Shown one piece after another: positions 32,828 to 43,707 of a stretch of 64,000 nucleotides of DNA (position 1 is its first letter; each line of letters opens with the position of its first letter). The position numbers were made by a program, and so were the translations under genes. The DNA is from Dipodascopsis uninucleata var. uninucleata (lineage: Eukaryota; Ascomycota; Lipomycetes; Lipomycetales; Lipomycetaceae): positions 248,001 to 312,000 of the forward strand of contig JAJLTO010000011.1 of NCBI GenBank assembly GCA_030568195.1, read 5' to 3'. A model generated the notes under the pieces. That model saw only the letters and a program-made list of their open reading frames with translations. It ran no database searches and was not told where the DNA came from.

Positions 32828-35800
32828 TCACGTAGAAATAGGTCCAGAAGCTTCTCTATTAGCAGAAAGAATCATTCTGCGCTGGGCGAGAACAGAGCCC
32901 TGTAACGCTTTGACATAGGTCGTGTATTTGGCCAACTCGTGTAGCAAATAAATGCTCTTACGTTCCCAGTTCTTCGTGGCCTTGTAACGATAAACGAAAC
33001 TTCGGGGTAGCTGATTAATAACTTCGCGACGAGCAGAACTATGTCTCTCAATCTCTTCACCAATCACATGGGTATAGAGTGCAAGAGCATTGAGTTGCGC
33101 GTCTTCGTCAAGTTTGCTTATCAGGAGATTGATTGGAGGAGCCTCCCAGTCACGAACGAAAACACTATTTTCAGGACCGATGGTTTTGTGCGTGGACTGG
33201 AAAGAGTTCTTAGATGAAGTGGAAGATGATGAAGACGAATTCCTTCTAACACTGATTCCTAGAGCTTCCAAAATATTGTGACTCCAGCCATATTCGATAT
33301 TACTGACACCACCAGACAAAGGCTCCTTTGACAGTCGAGCGGCCCAGTAATTGCAGCAATTGACGAACTCCTCGGAAATCTCAGGCGTTCCACTCTGGAA
33401 CAGATGTGCCGTTCCATCAGGCATTGTAAGCATCCACGACTTGAGAGACTCTGTCACCTTTCCAGCAGATGCAAGAGTCACACTAGCGGACGAAAGCGGC
33501 TTGCCTGAAGAAGTAGCGAAGGAGGAGAGAGTTTGGTTTAGACGGATCGACTGGATCATGTTAGCTTTATCCGACCAGTTTCCACCACCGACTACTTGCT
33601 GGCCATTAGAGCGGCTCCTAGATGATGACGACGTAGCTGCGAACTTGAACGCTTTCAGATATCCACGCTGAACAACAACAAACACCTCTTCCCACCCTTT
33701 ATTTCGCGCCTTACGTTCCTCAACTACGACCGGCTGCAGCTTGTGCTTCAGTATACCTTCTTTTGCCCATGGCGAGCCACAGAGTTCTAATTCTGTGGAG
33801 ATCAGGTCTTGTCCTATAATAGCCCCTGACATCGTGGGTGCGACTGACGGCGCAGGGGTAAATGAGTTGCCAGCGCCAAACTCTAGTTTCTCTGTGCCAA
33901 CTTGGCCAACCTGTAGCGAGCCGGCAATGCCAACCGGGCCTGTAGAAGATGATTGTAAAGATGAAGAGTCCATGGATGGGTTCACAAAAAGTGAGCTGCT
34001 GAGTCCGTGAGATGTGGAGAGAGATTCATCTGAGCGAGTTAGAGCATCAACAGATCGCGCCCCGCGCAATTCTCTTGCGCTTGACTGGGGCGACGTCGTG
34101 CTGCCGTATCTGCGGCCGTCCGACAAGTCGCCACCCACGCCGTCCACGCCGCTTGCCGAATCGTCAAGTAAGGACAGGGCAGTCTTCGAAATAGACAGAA
34201 AAATACTACGAAGGAGGCTCTCAAAAGCGCCGAGCCACGCTCGGCGCTCACTCTCAAACGAAGGACCACCAGAAACTAAAAGAGTCTGATCCGATTCTGA
34301 AGACGAGCTAGAGCTGCTGCTCGCAGAAAATGAGGGCACGTCGTCATCAGGAGCAATCAGTGAATAGACGGCTTTCACAGTAGAGTTAAGGAACTGCTGC
34401 TTGGTCATCTTCTTGCGCAACAAATTGCCCTCAGTGACGGCGTGGTGATCAGTGTTAAGCAAAATAGTTGAGTAGGCGACCATGTAGACAACATCTTTAT
34501 TATACATGCTATGCGTAGGATTACAGATGCACCAGCGGTTCGCAAACGCTTGAAGAATGCGATCAATGTGTTGCGACTCTCCACGGAAGTAGATGTGCTC
34601 GCAGAGCAGCCGTAGAGAGCCGAGAATGCTGAGGCTCTCCCAGTCGAAATGCGACATGTACGCGTCTCTGACCTTTTCAGGTCGATCTGTATCGCCTAGC
34701 CATGCTGTGAGGTTGGCAGCCGGAACGGATTTACCAGAGAAAAGCTGCTCCACGTATTCGAGCTCGGGATCTATGTACGCCGACTGTACAGGCGACGAGA
34801 CAGAAGGCTCCCGATCACGTACGCCAGCGTCCACTTGGCGGGTCACAGCAGACAGCTGCCCGTCAAGTTCTCTGTAGGGACCGATGCCATATGCAGGCGC
34901 AGAGCCAGGCGACGGACGAGGATAAGACTGCACCGCAACCGGCAGGCTACCTACACCGCCAGGGGCTACACCGTCGACGCTGCCTCCGGCAGCAGCAGCT
35001 CGAGCAGCCTCTGCCTCTGCAAACGTCGTTATAGGTACTACTCTCTTTGGCGACGTGCTCGCCTGCGACACAGCTGGCGTAGTCGCTGGCGCTGGCGCTG
35101 TCGCTGGTGGTCTCCTCATGTGGCTGTCCATAACATCTGGAGGGATGAAATCGAGAGACGACGTGGATCTGTTGGAGTACGATTGTGCGGTTCTTGTGCT
35201 ACCATGTGTTTCCTGATTATTAATTTTGGTGCTGTTATTAACCTTCACGATCGTGCTACCTGCGTCTGAGGGGGGCAACTGTGGATCCATCTCCTCAAAA
35301 ATTTTTCCTTCTTCGCCGCTAGCGTCTGCATTGCTGGAATTAGTGTCTGCGTGCTTGCGCTGTGAGCTAGGTGGCGACGTGGCAGAGGAAGAGGAGCTGC
35401 CTTTTCGCATGAGCTTCAGAAATCCTGATGACTTCCTGCTGGACGGGCTCAGGCCGGTAACAGGTGGGAATGTAGACGACGACGAAGAGGTGCCGCCGTC
35501 TTCGCTGGTGCCAGATACGCCGAGCGATGAGACTGCAGACGCTACCGACGTAGCAGACGTTGGCCGGCTCACGCTAGATACGGAGGTCGGCGCCGCCGAC
35601 TGCTTGTCACTCGGACGCTTCATCATTATGCGCCGCAGAAATCCCAGTCGCGAGCTCGACGTAGTGCTCTCGCTGACTACGCTCACACTCTCACTCTTGT
35701 TAGAGTATGTCCGTGCAAGATGGCCGTCCTCGGCATATTCTGGAATGCTGTTCGCTACGCCGTTACCGATACTCGTCTTGCTGCTGGCGCTGCTGGGCGG

Positions 35801-36328
35801 TACGCTCGCAGCGCTCGTTCGCATGTCCTCAGTCTTACTATCGTGAATGCCGTTAATGCTGTTAATGCCGATGATGTTGCTAGCGTCGATGCCATGCTGT
35901 TTGCTGCTTGTGATGCTTGTGGCGCTCTCGTTCGTGCGCGCGTTGATCGATCGTTCAGATCTAAGCGCCGGCGGAGGCTGCACAGGCTGCTCGCATTCCT
36001 CGCCCTCGTCCTCGTCAGGTTCGCTATCGCGTAACATAACATCCGCCACCCACACAGTACCGCTAGACGACAACGCGTGAGCTTGCGAGGCAGAGTACTC
36101 TGGCGATGCCGGCGACTCCGGCGTATTAAGATTAGCTGCCTGCTGTGTAGTTGTGGAGATGCCGATGGTCTGTGATCGGTCGCTGTCTACTGAGATGCGC
36201 TCTACATCCTGCGTAGCAGCTACACCATCGTGACAGCGAGTCGCTGATTGCGTAGCAGTGCCCACACCTCTATCTGCGGGAGCATTACGCTCGATATGTG
36301 CCTGAGCGCTAGGCGCCGCGCTCTTCAT
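32828..36328 (-). CDS. Sec7-domain ARF guanine nucleotide exchange factor with PH domain
   Basis: An 1166-residue ARF-GEF of the Syt1/Yel1/PSD type that loads GTP on Arf proteins at membranes. A 510-residue Ser/Ala/Thr-rich disordered N-terminus is followed by Sec7 (about 519-660), with the glutamic finger Glu584 in IYFRGESQHIDRIL and the hydrophobic groove motif VVYMVAYSTILLNTDHH. A linker with an eight-Ser run precedes a PH domain (about 853-1001, GILKHKLQPVVVEE to FVNCCNYWAARLSKE) and a helical tail with YKATKNWERKSIYLLHEL. It is intronless. Codon use in the 5' half is markedly GC-richer than in neighbouring genes, which creates long antisense frames. Confidence 0.92.
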   Translation of the reverse strand: MKSAAPSAQAHIERNAPADRGVGTATQSATRCHDGVAATQDVERISVDSDRSQTIGISTTTQQAANLNTPESPASPEYSASQAHALSSSGTVWVADVMLRDSEPDEDEGEECEQPVQPPPALRSERSINARTNESATSITSSKQHGIDASNIIGINSINGIHDSKTEDMRTSAASVPPSSASSKTSIGNGVANSIPEYAEDGHLARTYSNKSESVSVVSESTTSSSRLGFLRRIMMKRPSDKQSAAPTSVSSVSRPTSATSVASAVSSLGVSGTSEDGGTSSSSSTFPPVTGLSPSSRKSSGFLKLMRKGSSSSSATSPPSSQRKHADTNSSNADASGEEGKIFEEMDPQLPPSDAGSTIVKVNNSTKINNQETHGSTRTAQSYSNRSTSSLDFIPPDVMDSHMRRPPATAPAPATTPAVSQASTSPKRVVPITTFAEAEAARAAAAGGSVDGVAPGGVGSLPVAVQSYPRPSPGSAPAYGIGPYRELDGQLSAVTRQVDAGVRDREPSVSSPVQSAYIDPELEYVEQLFSGKSVPAANLTAWLGDTDRPEKVRDAYMSHFDWESLSILGSLRLLCEHIYFRGESQHIDRILQAFANRWCICNPTHSMYNKDVVYMVAYSTILLNTDHHAVTEGNLLRKKMTKQQFLNSTVKAVYSLIAPDDDVPSFSASSSSSSSSESDQTLLVSGGPSFESERRAWLGAFESLLRSIFLSISKTALSLLDDSASGVDGVGGDLSDGRRYGSTTSPQSSARELRGARSVDALTRSDESLSTSHGLSSSLFVNPSMDSSSLQSSSTGPVGIAGSLQVGQVGTEKLEFGAGNSFTPAPSVAPTMSGAIIGQDLISTELELCGSPWAKEGILKHKLQPVVVEERKARNKGWEEVFVVVQRGYLKAFKFAATSSSSRSRSNGQQVVGGGNWSDKANMIQSIRLNQTLSSFATSSGKPLSSASVTLASAGKVTESLKSWMLTMPDGTAHLFQSGTPEISEEFVNCCNYWAARLSKEPLSGGVSNIEYGWSHNILEALGISVRRNSSSSSSTSSKNSFQSTHKTIGPENSVFVRDWEAPPINLLISKLDEDAQLNALALYTHVIGEEIERHSSARREVINQLPRSFVYRYKATKNWERKSIYLLHELAKYTTYVKALQGSVLAQRRMILSANREASGPIST

Positions 36329-38681
36329 ATCTATTGTTCGATTGTGCAGAAGTAGATTCTGGTCTGGCAGGGGTTGCTGAGTAGTACTATAAGAGTGCGA
36401 GTGCCCGTGGATGTATTGAAGAAGTAAAGGATTTGGTGTCCCAGCTATCTATCTACCGGACTATTTTTTTGGTTTTTTTTTTTTTGGCTCTATATAGAAA
36501 TTCCTCTATTTTAATGTGGATGCGAATGGGTGGATGCGCCAGAAAAAAATGCAATATGTTATAGGTAAAGTGTGATCGTGAATAATTTTTCCGAACGACT
36601 GCTTAAACTAGAACCATACGCCTATTTTACGTTCCGGCCAACATGTTCTGGCTACTCATAAAGTTCGGCTGAACTTAGAATAGGCACTACGCAAATGAAG
36701 CTAACAACCAATAAAGAGCGCTAAATAGCAAAGAATGCGTCCCATGCCCGGAAAACAAATTACGACTATGTCTTTACGGTGCAAGACGGGTCTTAACTCT
36801 GCGATGAGAGTTTTTGGCTGGCATATGCAACTACGAGCAGACGAAGCGTAAGCGACATCACTCAACAACGTCGTCTGGCAGGACTCTGCAAGAGCGTTTC
36901 TCATATCCATGCCCACATACAGACACTACCAATCATCTTGTACTGAGTAAAGTGCGAGTGGCAACGTACATGAAATAAAATGTATGTCTGAAATGGCGAA
37001 GAAAGGAGGCTCGCCGGTAGGCTAATTTACTTGCTCTCCGTCCATGTATCCCTGGCTCTCATTTTGTCAAGATGCTATTTTTCCGATTAAGAACGCCTTA
37101 GCTCGAGGGATACAGAATGCTCACTAATAATCCAGCGCTTCTCGCTGCAGAGGGGGCATGGCCTAGTACACATGCATTAGTACTGCCGGTCGGCGCCAGT
37201 GAATGAGGATCTACGCGTGAATGGAGACAAGGTTGCCTGCCATGTTTCTCTCGATGACCAGCTACGTCAAGGTTTATCTTGGCGAACAAGTTTTTATGGT
37301 TTTCATTATACGTGCTATTTACTTTTATTCTTGCATTGGTTAGGACTATGATATTTGTTTGCATACATGCTTTGATTCTTTATTCTACCTTTCAGAGTTC
37401 TCCTCGGCCAAATTTTGTTAGTGCTTCTTTTTCTCGTTCGTCTGAGCTTTGTGTTTCTAGCTTATTCGAGCTTTTGCTTTCACTTAACTTCAGCTTTTAT
37501 TGGCATATTGTCTTTATCCTATAATTATTGTGTAGTGCTTTCTTGTTGCTTGTGTAGACCACCTAAAGTTGTGGGCTTCTCTGGCCAGACTTATGTGCGC
37601 ATATTACTGCAGCGACACCCTCGGCTCGGAAAAACTTATGACTGCATATCGTCATATATGACGCAGTCATGCTCTGTTCATCCTGCTTGTGTGGTAAAGA
37701 GCCCTAATTGCTTAGTAAGTACGGGTACCCCAGTAAATTAGGACTAGCGTGTTTCTCTCTGGGAGGAGTAAAAAGAAACTAATGGAACAATCCGCCGCAT
37801 ATCTGCGTATGTGGAAGGTACAGAACGAGTTTACTCAAGTCGTCTCAGCGGGGAAAGAGCATTATGGCTGTCATCAGTCTCGCTTACAGAAGATCATACT
37901 TCTGTGCAGGTTCAGCAGAGTGGAGGCGCCAAGTGTCAGATACAACAGATATGACGAGTCGAACTAAGGCAATAGAAAAGTTCATACGTAACTGAGATAC
38001 GCTTTAGTGTAATACGTCAGAGTCACTGCCCCTACCAGCTAATATGAAATTATCTTGTAGAGTTGGATACTATTTACATACGCTCAATGACATCAGACAT
38101 GCTTATATCCAGGCTAGGCAAGTCCATAGAGTGCATCCAAATTAGATTTCTAGCTTTACTGAGCAATGAAATAGATCGACAACAGATGTGAAATATATAT
38201 AAACAATATAACTAGGCAATACAAAAATAGAGAGATAGAAGTATAAAATAAATGAAGAAAATAATGAAGTAATGAAGAAAATAAAGAGTAAAATAATAGA
38301 TAATATAAGCCTAACAGTGACCGATAAAAAAAAAGCACTATATATGGGAAAGTAGAGAACGAACATTATGATATATAATATATTAGAATAACCAGTGTGA
38401 TACAACTCAGTACACGCGAAAACAACCCGCTATCGTTCTTCCACTCGCATTTTATGGTCGCATCAAGAACTATTGTTCTTGTTCCCCACCTCTCTCTAAA
38501 GACATCGATACATGTAATAATGAATGGTTGGCATGTCCCCTAGCAAGCCATGGTATTGAATTAAAAAAAAAATAGAACCCTTATCTATAGTTCTGACAAG
38601 GTCACGCAGAAGTTCTCCTGTAGATGGTGACTATATATCTGCTGTAACTGTGGAAGTCTAAGCAATCCACTTATGATAAAT
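36329..38681. other. Long intergenic region, no recognised gene
   Basis: A 2353-bp spacer between two minus-strand genes. T-runs lie at 36463-36485. Open frames at 37279-37967 on the plus strand mostly lack ATG starts; one 61-codon ATG frame (37782-37967) matches nothing I know. The 38160-38400 part is an A-rich low-complexity tract. Some of this must be the Sec7-gene promoter and 5' leader. Confidence 0.5.
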
Positions 38682-39692
38682 TTAAGCCTTGACAGCAGTA
38701 TCCTCCTTAGATCGCACAGCTGCTACGAAGTTACTGCGCTGCTTGCTGTCAAGCTCAACTTTTGCATACCAGGCACCTCCAACAAGAGTAAGCATAATTC
38801 CAAGAGCGTTTAAAGGAGTGACAGCGAGGTGGAAGAAAATAATAGCAAGAACAATGGTCAAGATCTGCTTCACGTTAGCAGCAACGGTCATGGTCAAAGC
38901 ACCAGTCTTCTTATTGGCAGTGAAAGACACAACATTCAAACCGAAAGCAATAGCGCCATTGAGCGCAAGCTTCAACATCATAGTCGTAGTCATAGAAGTG
39001 CTCCAATACTCACGTAGACCAGCGATCTCACCAGTAAAGTAGGCATAGATGACGGTCTGGATAAAAGCTAACGGTGACATTCTGAACAAAAGCTCCAATG
39101 GAGAGAGACGTAGACGACCAGTCTGAACACGGTTTGTAGCAACAGTCTTCAAAGCAGCCAAGAAAGCACCCAGAAGAGTCAAAATGAAACCAATCGGCGT
39201 GAAATAGTAGTCGCCAGCGGTAGCAAAACCAACTCCAGCGACAACCGGAATAAGAGAGATGTAAGTCATAGTAGAGTAGACCTTTCGGAAGCCAACAACA
39301 TAAATAATAACAGTGAAGAAAGGTGTCATTGCTCGAACAATCTGGTGGAAAGGAACAGTAACCAAATTCAGGGAAACGTTGGAAATAGCGATATTGATCG
39401 TGTACAACAGAGAAAACAAAAACAGAGTAACGTTTTCTCTATCCGACAGCGGCGTCAAAGTAAATGTTTTCTTCGAGTAAAAATACAGACATCCTATAGT
39501 ACCTGAAATGGCATGGATGCCAGTCAGAATGTATGGGAAAGGAAAGTTTCCCAGAACAGCCTTGTTGTAGATAGTCAGTGCCAGGTTGAAGAAAAAGTAC
39601 ACGGCTAGCCAGAGATACTTGGTCCGAAGAGAATCCGGCTGACTCTCAGGAGCTGGCACATTATGCATCGGCAGAGCAGCTTGATCTGACAT
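38682..39692 (-). CDS. TPT-family (DUF250) nucleotide-sugar / triose-phosphate-type transporter
   Basis: A 336-residue polytopic membrane protein with about ten hydrophobic segments, of the drug/metabolite transporter superfamily. TPT-family hallmarks include YFFFNLALTIYNKAVLGNFP near residues 32-51, SNVSLNLVTVPFHQIVRAMT at about 103-123, and VATNRVQTGRLRLSPLELLF in the middle, followed by GALTMTVAANVKQILTIVLA. In fungi such proteins reside in Golgi or ER membranes; the substrate cannot be read from sequence. It has no intron, and codon use is C-rich, suggesting high expression. Confidence 0.93.
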   Translation of the reverse strand: MSDQAALPMHNVPAPESQPDSLRTKYLWLAVYFFFNLALTIYNKAVLGNFPFPYILTGIHAISGTIGCLYFYSKKTFTLTPLSDRENVTLFLFSLLYTINIAISNVSLNLVTVPFHQIVRAMTPFFTVIIYVVGFRKVYSTMTYISLIPVVAGVGFATAGDYYFTPIGFILTLLGAFLAALKTVATNRVQTGRLRLSPLELLFRMSPLAFIQTVIYAYFTGEIAGLREYWSTSMTTTMMLKLALNGAIAFGLNVVSFTANKKTGALTMTVAANVKQILTIVLAIIFFHLAVTPLNALGIMLTLVGGAWYAKVELDSKQRSNFVAAVRSKEDTAVKA

Positions 39693-40359
39693 CTTGATTG
39701 TAATAGTTGTTGGCTTTCCTGCTGCGAAATTTTTTTCTCCTAAAGAATTAGACGTCTGCTAGCCTCCTAACGAGAAATTTATCTGTGGCACCTTATTATA
39801 TATAAAGTCTCCTATCCTAGGTTCTATGTTTTATTCACACAATAGATCTGGAATACGGCTGTTAGTCCTGATTTGATCCTTTTTTTTAGATCTCAGAAAG
39901 AAGCCGATCAAGTGCTCTTACCTTTTTTTGGCGGACGACTTTCTATAACGTAGTAGGCTTTTGGTCCGTGTTCTCTACCGCACTTGTCCTATTACTCTGT
40001 AAGAATCAGTACTCTCAATTGCTTGATTGTTTCGAAATTAGCACATCCGTAATTCAATTAAACATACTTCTAATGCCTTAGTATATTACTGTGCACAAGG
40101 CAGTCACTTCAGATGTGTAGAGGAAATTTATTATAGGTGAATAATTTATATATAGAAAAAGAGGGTGGAAGATGTATGTGGTAGTCGGTTAATGCCTTGT
40201 AAGAAGGAGATAAAAGTATCCTAATAGTGAGGCGACAAGGCAAAGCTTACGCGGCTGCAGCACATTGTGCTAAGCGCATACTCGTTTGTTCGTTTACACC
40301 ATATCTCCCTGTCGTTCCGCCACGTTGCATTGTCTTCAGCGCCGTCTGAAAGCTGAGCG

Positions 40360-40365
40360 CACGTG
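40360..40365. promoter_or_regulatory. CACGTG site (GCACGTGACC)
   Basis: First of two E-box sites 29 bp apart, upstream of the transporter and of an unassigned open frame. Confidence 0.4.
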
Positions 40366-40388
40366 ACCTGTACCCATCCGTCGTTTGT

Positions 40389-40394
40389 CACGTG
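40389..40394. promoter_or_regulatory. CACGTG site (GTCACGTGAA)
   Basis: Second of two E-box sites in this region, in the context gtcacgtgaa, matching the RTCACGTG consensus of Cbf1-type factors. Confidence 0.45.
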
Positions 40395-40450
40395 AACATT
40401 TGGGCCGCTTTTGCGTGCAAACGGGTTAGGAAAGCTGTAGTGCAGAAGCC

Positions 40451-40462
40451 GTCATTTCACAT
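40451..40462. promoter_or_regulatory. GTCATTTCACAT element, copy 2
   Basis: A 12-mer identical to 22572-22583, again downstream of two CACGTGA sites. Confidence 0.4.
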
Positions 40463-41614
40463 ACAGCTACTAGTCGCGGGAGTTAGTTTAAGTCCAGAGC
40501 AAGCGACAGAATATGTGGCTTGAATGGAAGTGGAATGTTCCACTTGCTTCACTGCCGAGCTGGCGATAGGGCGGAGCTGGCAACAGTACGTAACGCAAGG
40601 TCAAGCAGTATAGAGGCAATTAGAGAAGTGGGATACGAGAGTTATCAGCGTAAAAGCTTCGGTACAGAGTTTAATCTTGTCCAGGGTTCATCTCTGCTAG
40701 ACTAAGTTACAGATATATTACATTTTACCAATTATATGTGACCTGCATATAGTGTATTAACATCACGGCTAGCCAAGTCAAGAATAGGAGTATGTTCCTG
40801 TGGGACACGCTTTGCCTCTTCTGGAAAGTCTGCTCTGGCAGTATGAAATCCAGTCTCGTATTGTGGCTAGTGCCAATTGATATCTTGGTACTGCCAATTA
40901 CTATTAAGCTAATTAGTTGTCACAGCAACATCTTGTGCGCGCGCCTTGTAACCACAACTAATCATCGTGCTTATTTGGTTATTAACACCATTATTGCAGG
41001 AGAAGTAAATCGATGCCGACACTAGAGCCCCCCTTAAAAAAGGAGGTAGATAAACATCAAAATTTCTACAAAAATTGGATGGCACGCCAAACTCATAGTC
41101 TGTATGTATGCTTGCAATATTTGCGCTGTAAAACAGGTCGCTTTGTATGTGTCTACAGGTGGATCTTCCAGGTTAATTAGTATTCTTGGGTATGGTGGCG
41201 GCAGCCTGCATGAAGCACAATTGACTAAACAAATGAAGCACTGTAGTTGGGAAGTATAAAAGTTTCAAAATTGCGTTAATAAAATTGCGTTAGTAACATA
41301 AAAGTCCTATCAATTAGCATTCTGCAAATGACACGCATATGCCTTCCTTCATCAGATCCTCTCCTCTTAACAGCTGTTTGAGCAGTATTACGCCTCAAAA
41401 AAATTCATTCACTTTTCATACACCTCGACAAGACCTTAAGAAGAGCCATACAGAGCTAGCCCTGTGTAATGGTACTTATTGATAATTTTCCTTTATTTTT
41501 CTACACTAAAGATTATAAACAGATTATAACAATAACAACACCCTGTAAAGAAAATCATCTTATTCCGATTTCCTTATTGGGCTCTAGGAATATACAAAAT
41601 AGCTTTCATCCAAC

Positions 41615-43300
41615 TTATTTCTTCAAAAGTGCAGAAATGTGTGCAGCTAGATCGGCTATAGCAATATCAGATCCATCATCAGAGTTTTCCCCGAGTCCGA
41701 GCTCTTTAACTTTAACAATACCCTTCGCATACTCCTCCTGGCCCAGAATAACCGCAAAAGGTGCGCCAACCTTTTCGGCAGCTTCAAACTGCTGACGCGG
41801 CTTGACTTTGCTCTTGTAGAAATACTCAGCTCGAATTCCTGCAGTCCAAAGCTGCTTTGCAATTGACATCCTCTCAGGCAAAAATCCAGTCCATTCCTTA
41901 CCACCTCCAAATGCCATGACGTAAACATCTGTTTCAGAGGCACGCATCTTCTCCATATCAGTCTTTGCTCGCATTATCGCAAACAATCGCTCAATACCAA
42001 ATGAGATTCCGACGCAGGGAATACCTCCTTTCTTCGAGGATGAGAACATGCCAACTAGCTCGTCGTACCTACCGCCAGCTGCAATCGAACCGACACCTAC
42101 GTACTCGGACACGTCACCATCACCAGATGCAGCGGCCCTTGCTTTGGCCTTTGCTGCATCTGCGCTCTTCAAGTCCGCAGGAGGTGCCGAGGCTCCTGTG
42201 ACGCATTCATATATAATACCGGTGTAGTAGTCCAAGCCACGAGCGAGTGAAAGATCGAATGATAGCTTGTCCAAAATGCCAAACGCAGTCACATATTCAA
42301 AAAGAGTTTCCATTTCCTTCAAACCAGAAGATGCAGATTCATTGGCCATAATCTTCTCATCTGCTTTTAGTTTGGCAAGAATCTCAGGGCCCTTACCTTT
42401 CAACTTGACGTATTCACCGATCTTGTCGGCGGCTTCGGGAGCGAGTCCTTTTTCTTCTGTCATTTCCTTTCGTACTTCTTCCCAAGGAAGCTTGTCTAGC
42501 TTGTCTACTGCACTGCTGATCTTTCTCACATCAGTCGCTGGCACACCGCAGACCTCAAAAAGACCGTCCAATATTTTTCTGTGATTGAGCTTAACAACGA
42601 AATCGTCAATTCCGAGAGCAGTAAGACCCTCGACAGCCACACTCAAAACTTCAGCATCTGGAATCATAGATTCAAACTGTCCCGCAATGTCAAAATCACA
42701 CTGGTAGAACTCTCTCATACGGCCCTTAGTCATGGCCGGTTGATCTCGTCTGTAGACCTTTGCAACATGGTAACGCTTCATACTAGTGATGGTTGGATTC
42801 ATAGCCAAAAATCTTGCAAATGGCACGGTCAAGTCGTATCGTAAAGAACACAATTCTCCACCTTGGTCTTTCAGGTCATAAATCAGCTTTGAATCCTCCC
42901 CGTATTTTCCTGCCAGAATTTCCCGCAGCTCGAATACTGGGGTATCAATGGTAACACCACCGTGCTTCTTAAAAACCTCGGTCACTGTATCGAATATCTT
43001 TTCTCGAACGATCATGTCTTTATCGGCCCAGTCTATGTTTCAAGCTATGTTAGCGTACTACTCCACCCAAGCTACATCCATCGCAAGTATATATCATCTT
43101 CTGCAATCTATTGGCGAGAACGCTTTCTTCAAAATAACCTCTTTCACTACTTTCACGCCACTTTCTTTTAGTATTCTTCGCATACCTTTCGTGCCCTTAG
43201 GGGTTTTCAGCGTGAACTGCTGAACTGATTGTTTATCCTTAGCCATATTGAAGCTTCTAATACCTATTCTGCGGATGTTAAAGACTCTCCTTGTAATCAT
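41615..43300 (-). CDS. HTS1: Histidyl-tRNA synthetase, two exons, two in-frame starts
   Basis: This class II enzyme charges tRNA-His. Exon 2 is 41615-43032 and exon 1 ends at 43186; a 153-bp intron separates them. Motifs include [12 protein letters not shown] at the junction, [20 protein letters not shown] (motif 2 region), the His-binding segment [25 protein letters not shown] and motif 3 [11 protein letters not shown]. The anticodon-binding domain follows. Starting at the ATG at 43246 ([10 protein letters not shown]) gives the 492-residue cytosolic form. An in-frame ATG at 43300 adds [18 protein letters not shown], an Arg-rich amphipathic presequence for mitochondria. Yeast HTS1 makes both forms from one gene in the same way. 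Confidence 0.95.
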
Positions 43301-43707
43301 CAAATTTCCAAGATCACCAATGAGTGTGCTGCGGGCCAATATGCTATGATTGCAGAGTAAGCTCTCCGCACACTGCCTGTCTTGACAATTCAATAAGTGG
43401 TGATTTAAGACCAAATAATTTTTTAAGATTTTTTTTAGTTTTTGTTCTTACGAGTTATTATGGGTTTAGGGGTTATACTCCTGACTGGGAGCTTCGTTCA
43501 TCATTTTATCCATTATATTTTGAGCCGCATGATTTTGTCGAACCTAGATCTGATAATTCTCTCCTGACCGCTTAACGAATCTAGTAATATCTTCCTCTCT
43601 CTGGTGCCAAAACAGACTCAATTATAAAAAGGCGACAGTTATATCTTTATCTTTGCCCCTTGTAAGTGAAATGCTCGAAGAGCTTACTAAATCGAGTTTG
43701 TTCAAAG
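43301..43707. other. Divergent promoter region, HTS1 / siderophore acyltransferase
   Basis: A 407-bp spacer between divergent starts. A GTAAGT at 43662-43667 and a CAAAG just before the downstream ATG could bound a short 5'-UTR intron. An out-of-frame ATG at 43671 would otherwise make an upstream ORF overlapping the acyltransferase start. Confidence 0.45.

Larger units (their letters stand above)
39693..41614. other. Long intergenic region with paired CACGTG sites
   Basis: A 1922-bp spacer between two minus-strand genes. It contains two CACGTGA sites and a GTCATTTCACAT element (listed separately). An ATG-less 61-codon open frame (40520-40705; internal ATG 40535) follows them but resembles nothing known. 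Confidence 0.5.

Noticed and set aside
34835-35846. Long plus-strand open frames (144 and 206 codons) opposite the Sec7 gene
   Set aside because: They are antisense shadows of a GC-rich, Ser/Ala-rich coding region. They show no domain and no sensible composition.
37279-37967. Overlapping plus-strand open frames in the 36.3-38.7 kb spacer
   Set aside because: They lack ATG starts or known motifs, overlap in different frames, and are T-rich hydrophobic strings expected by chance.
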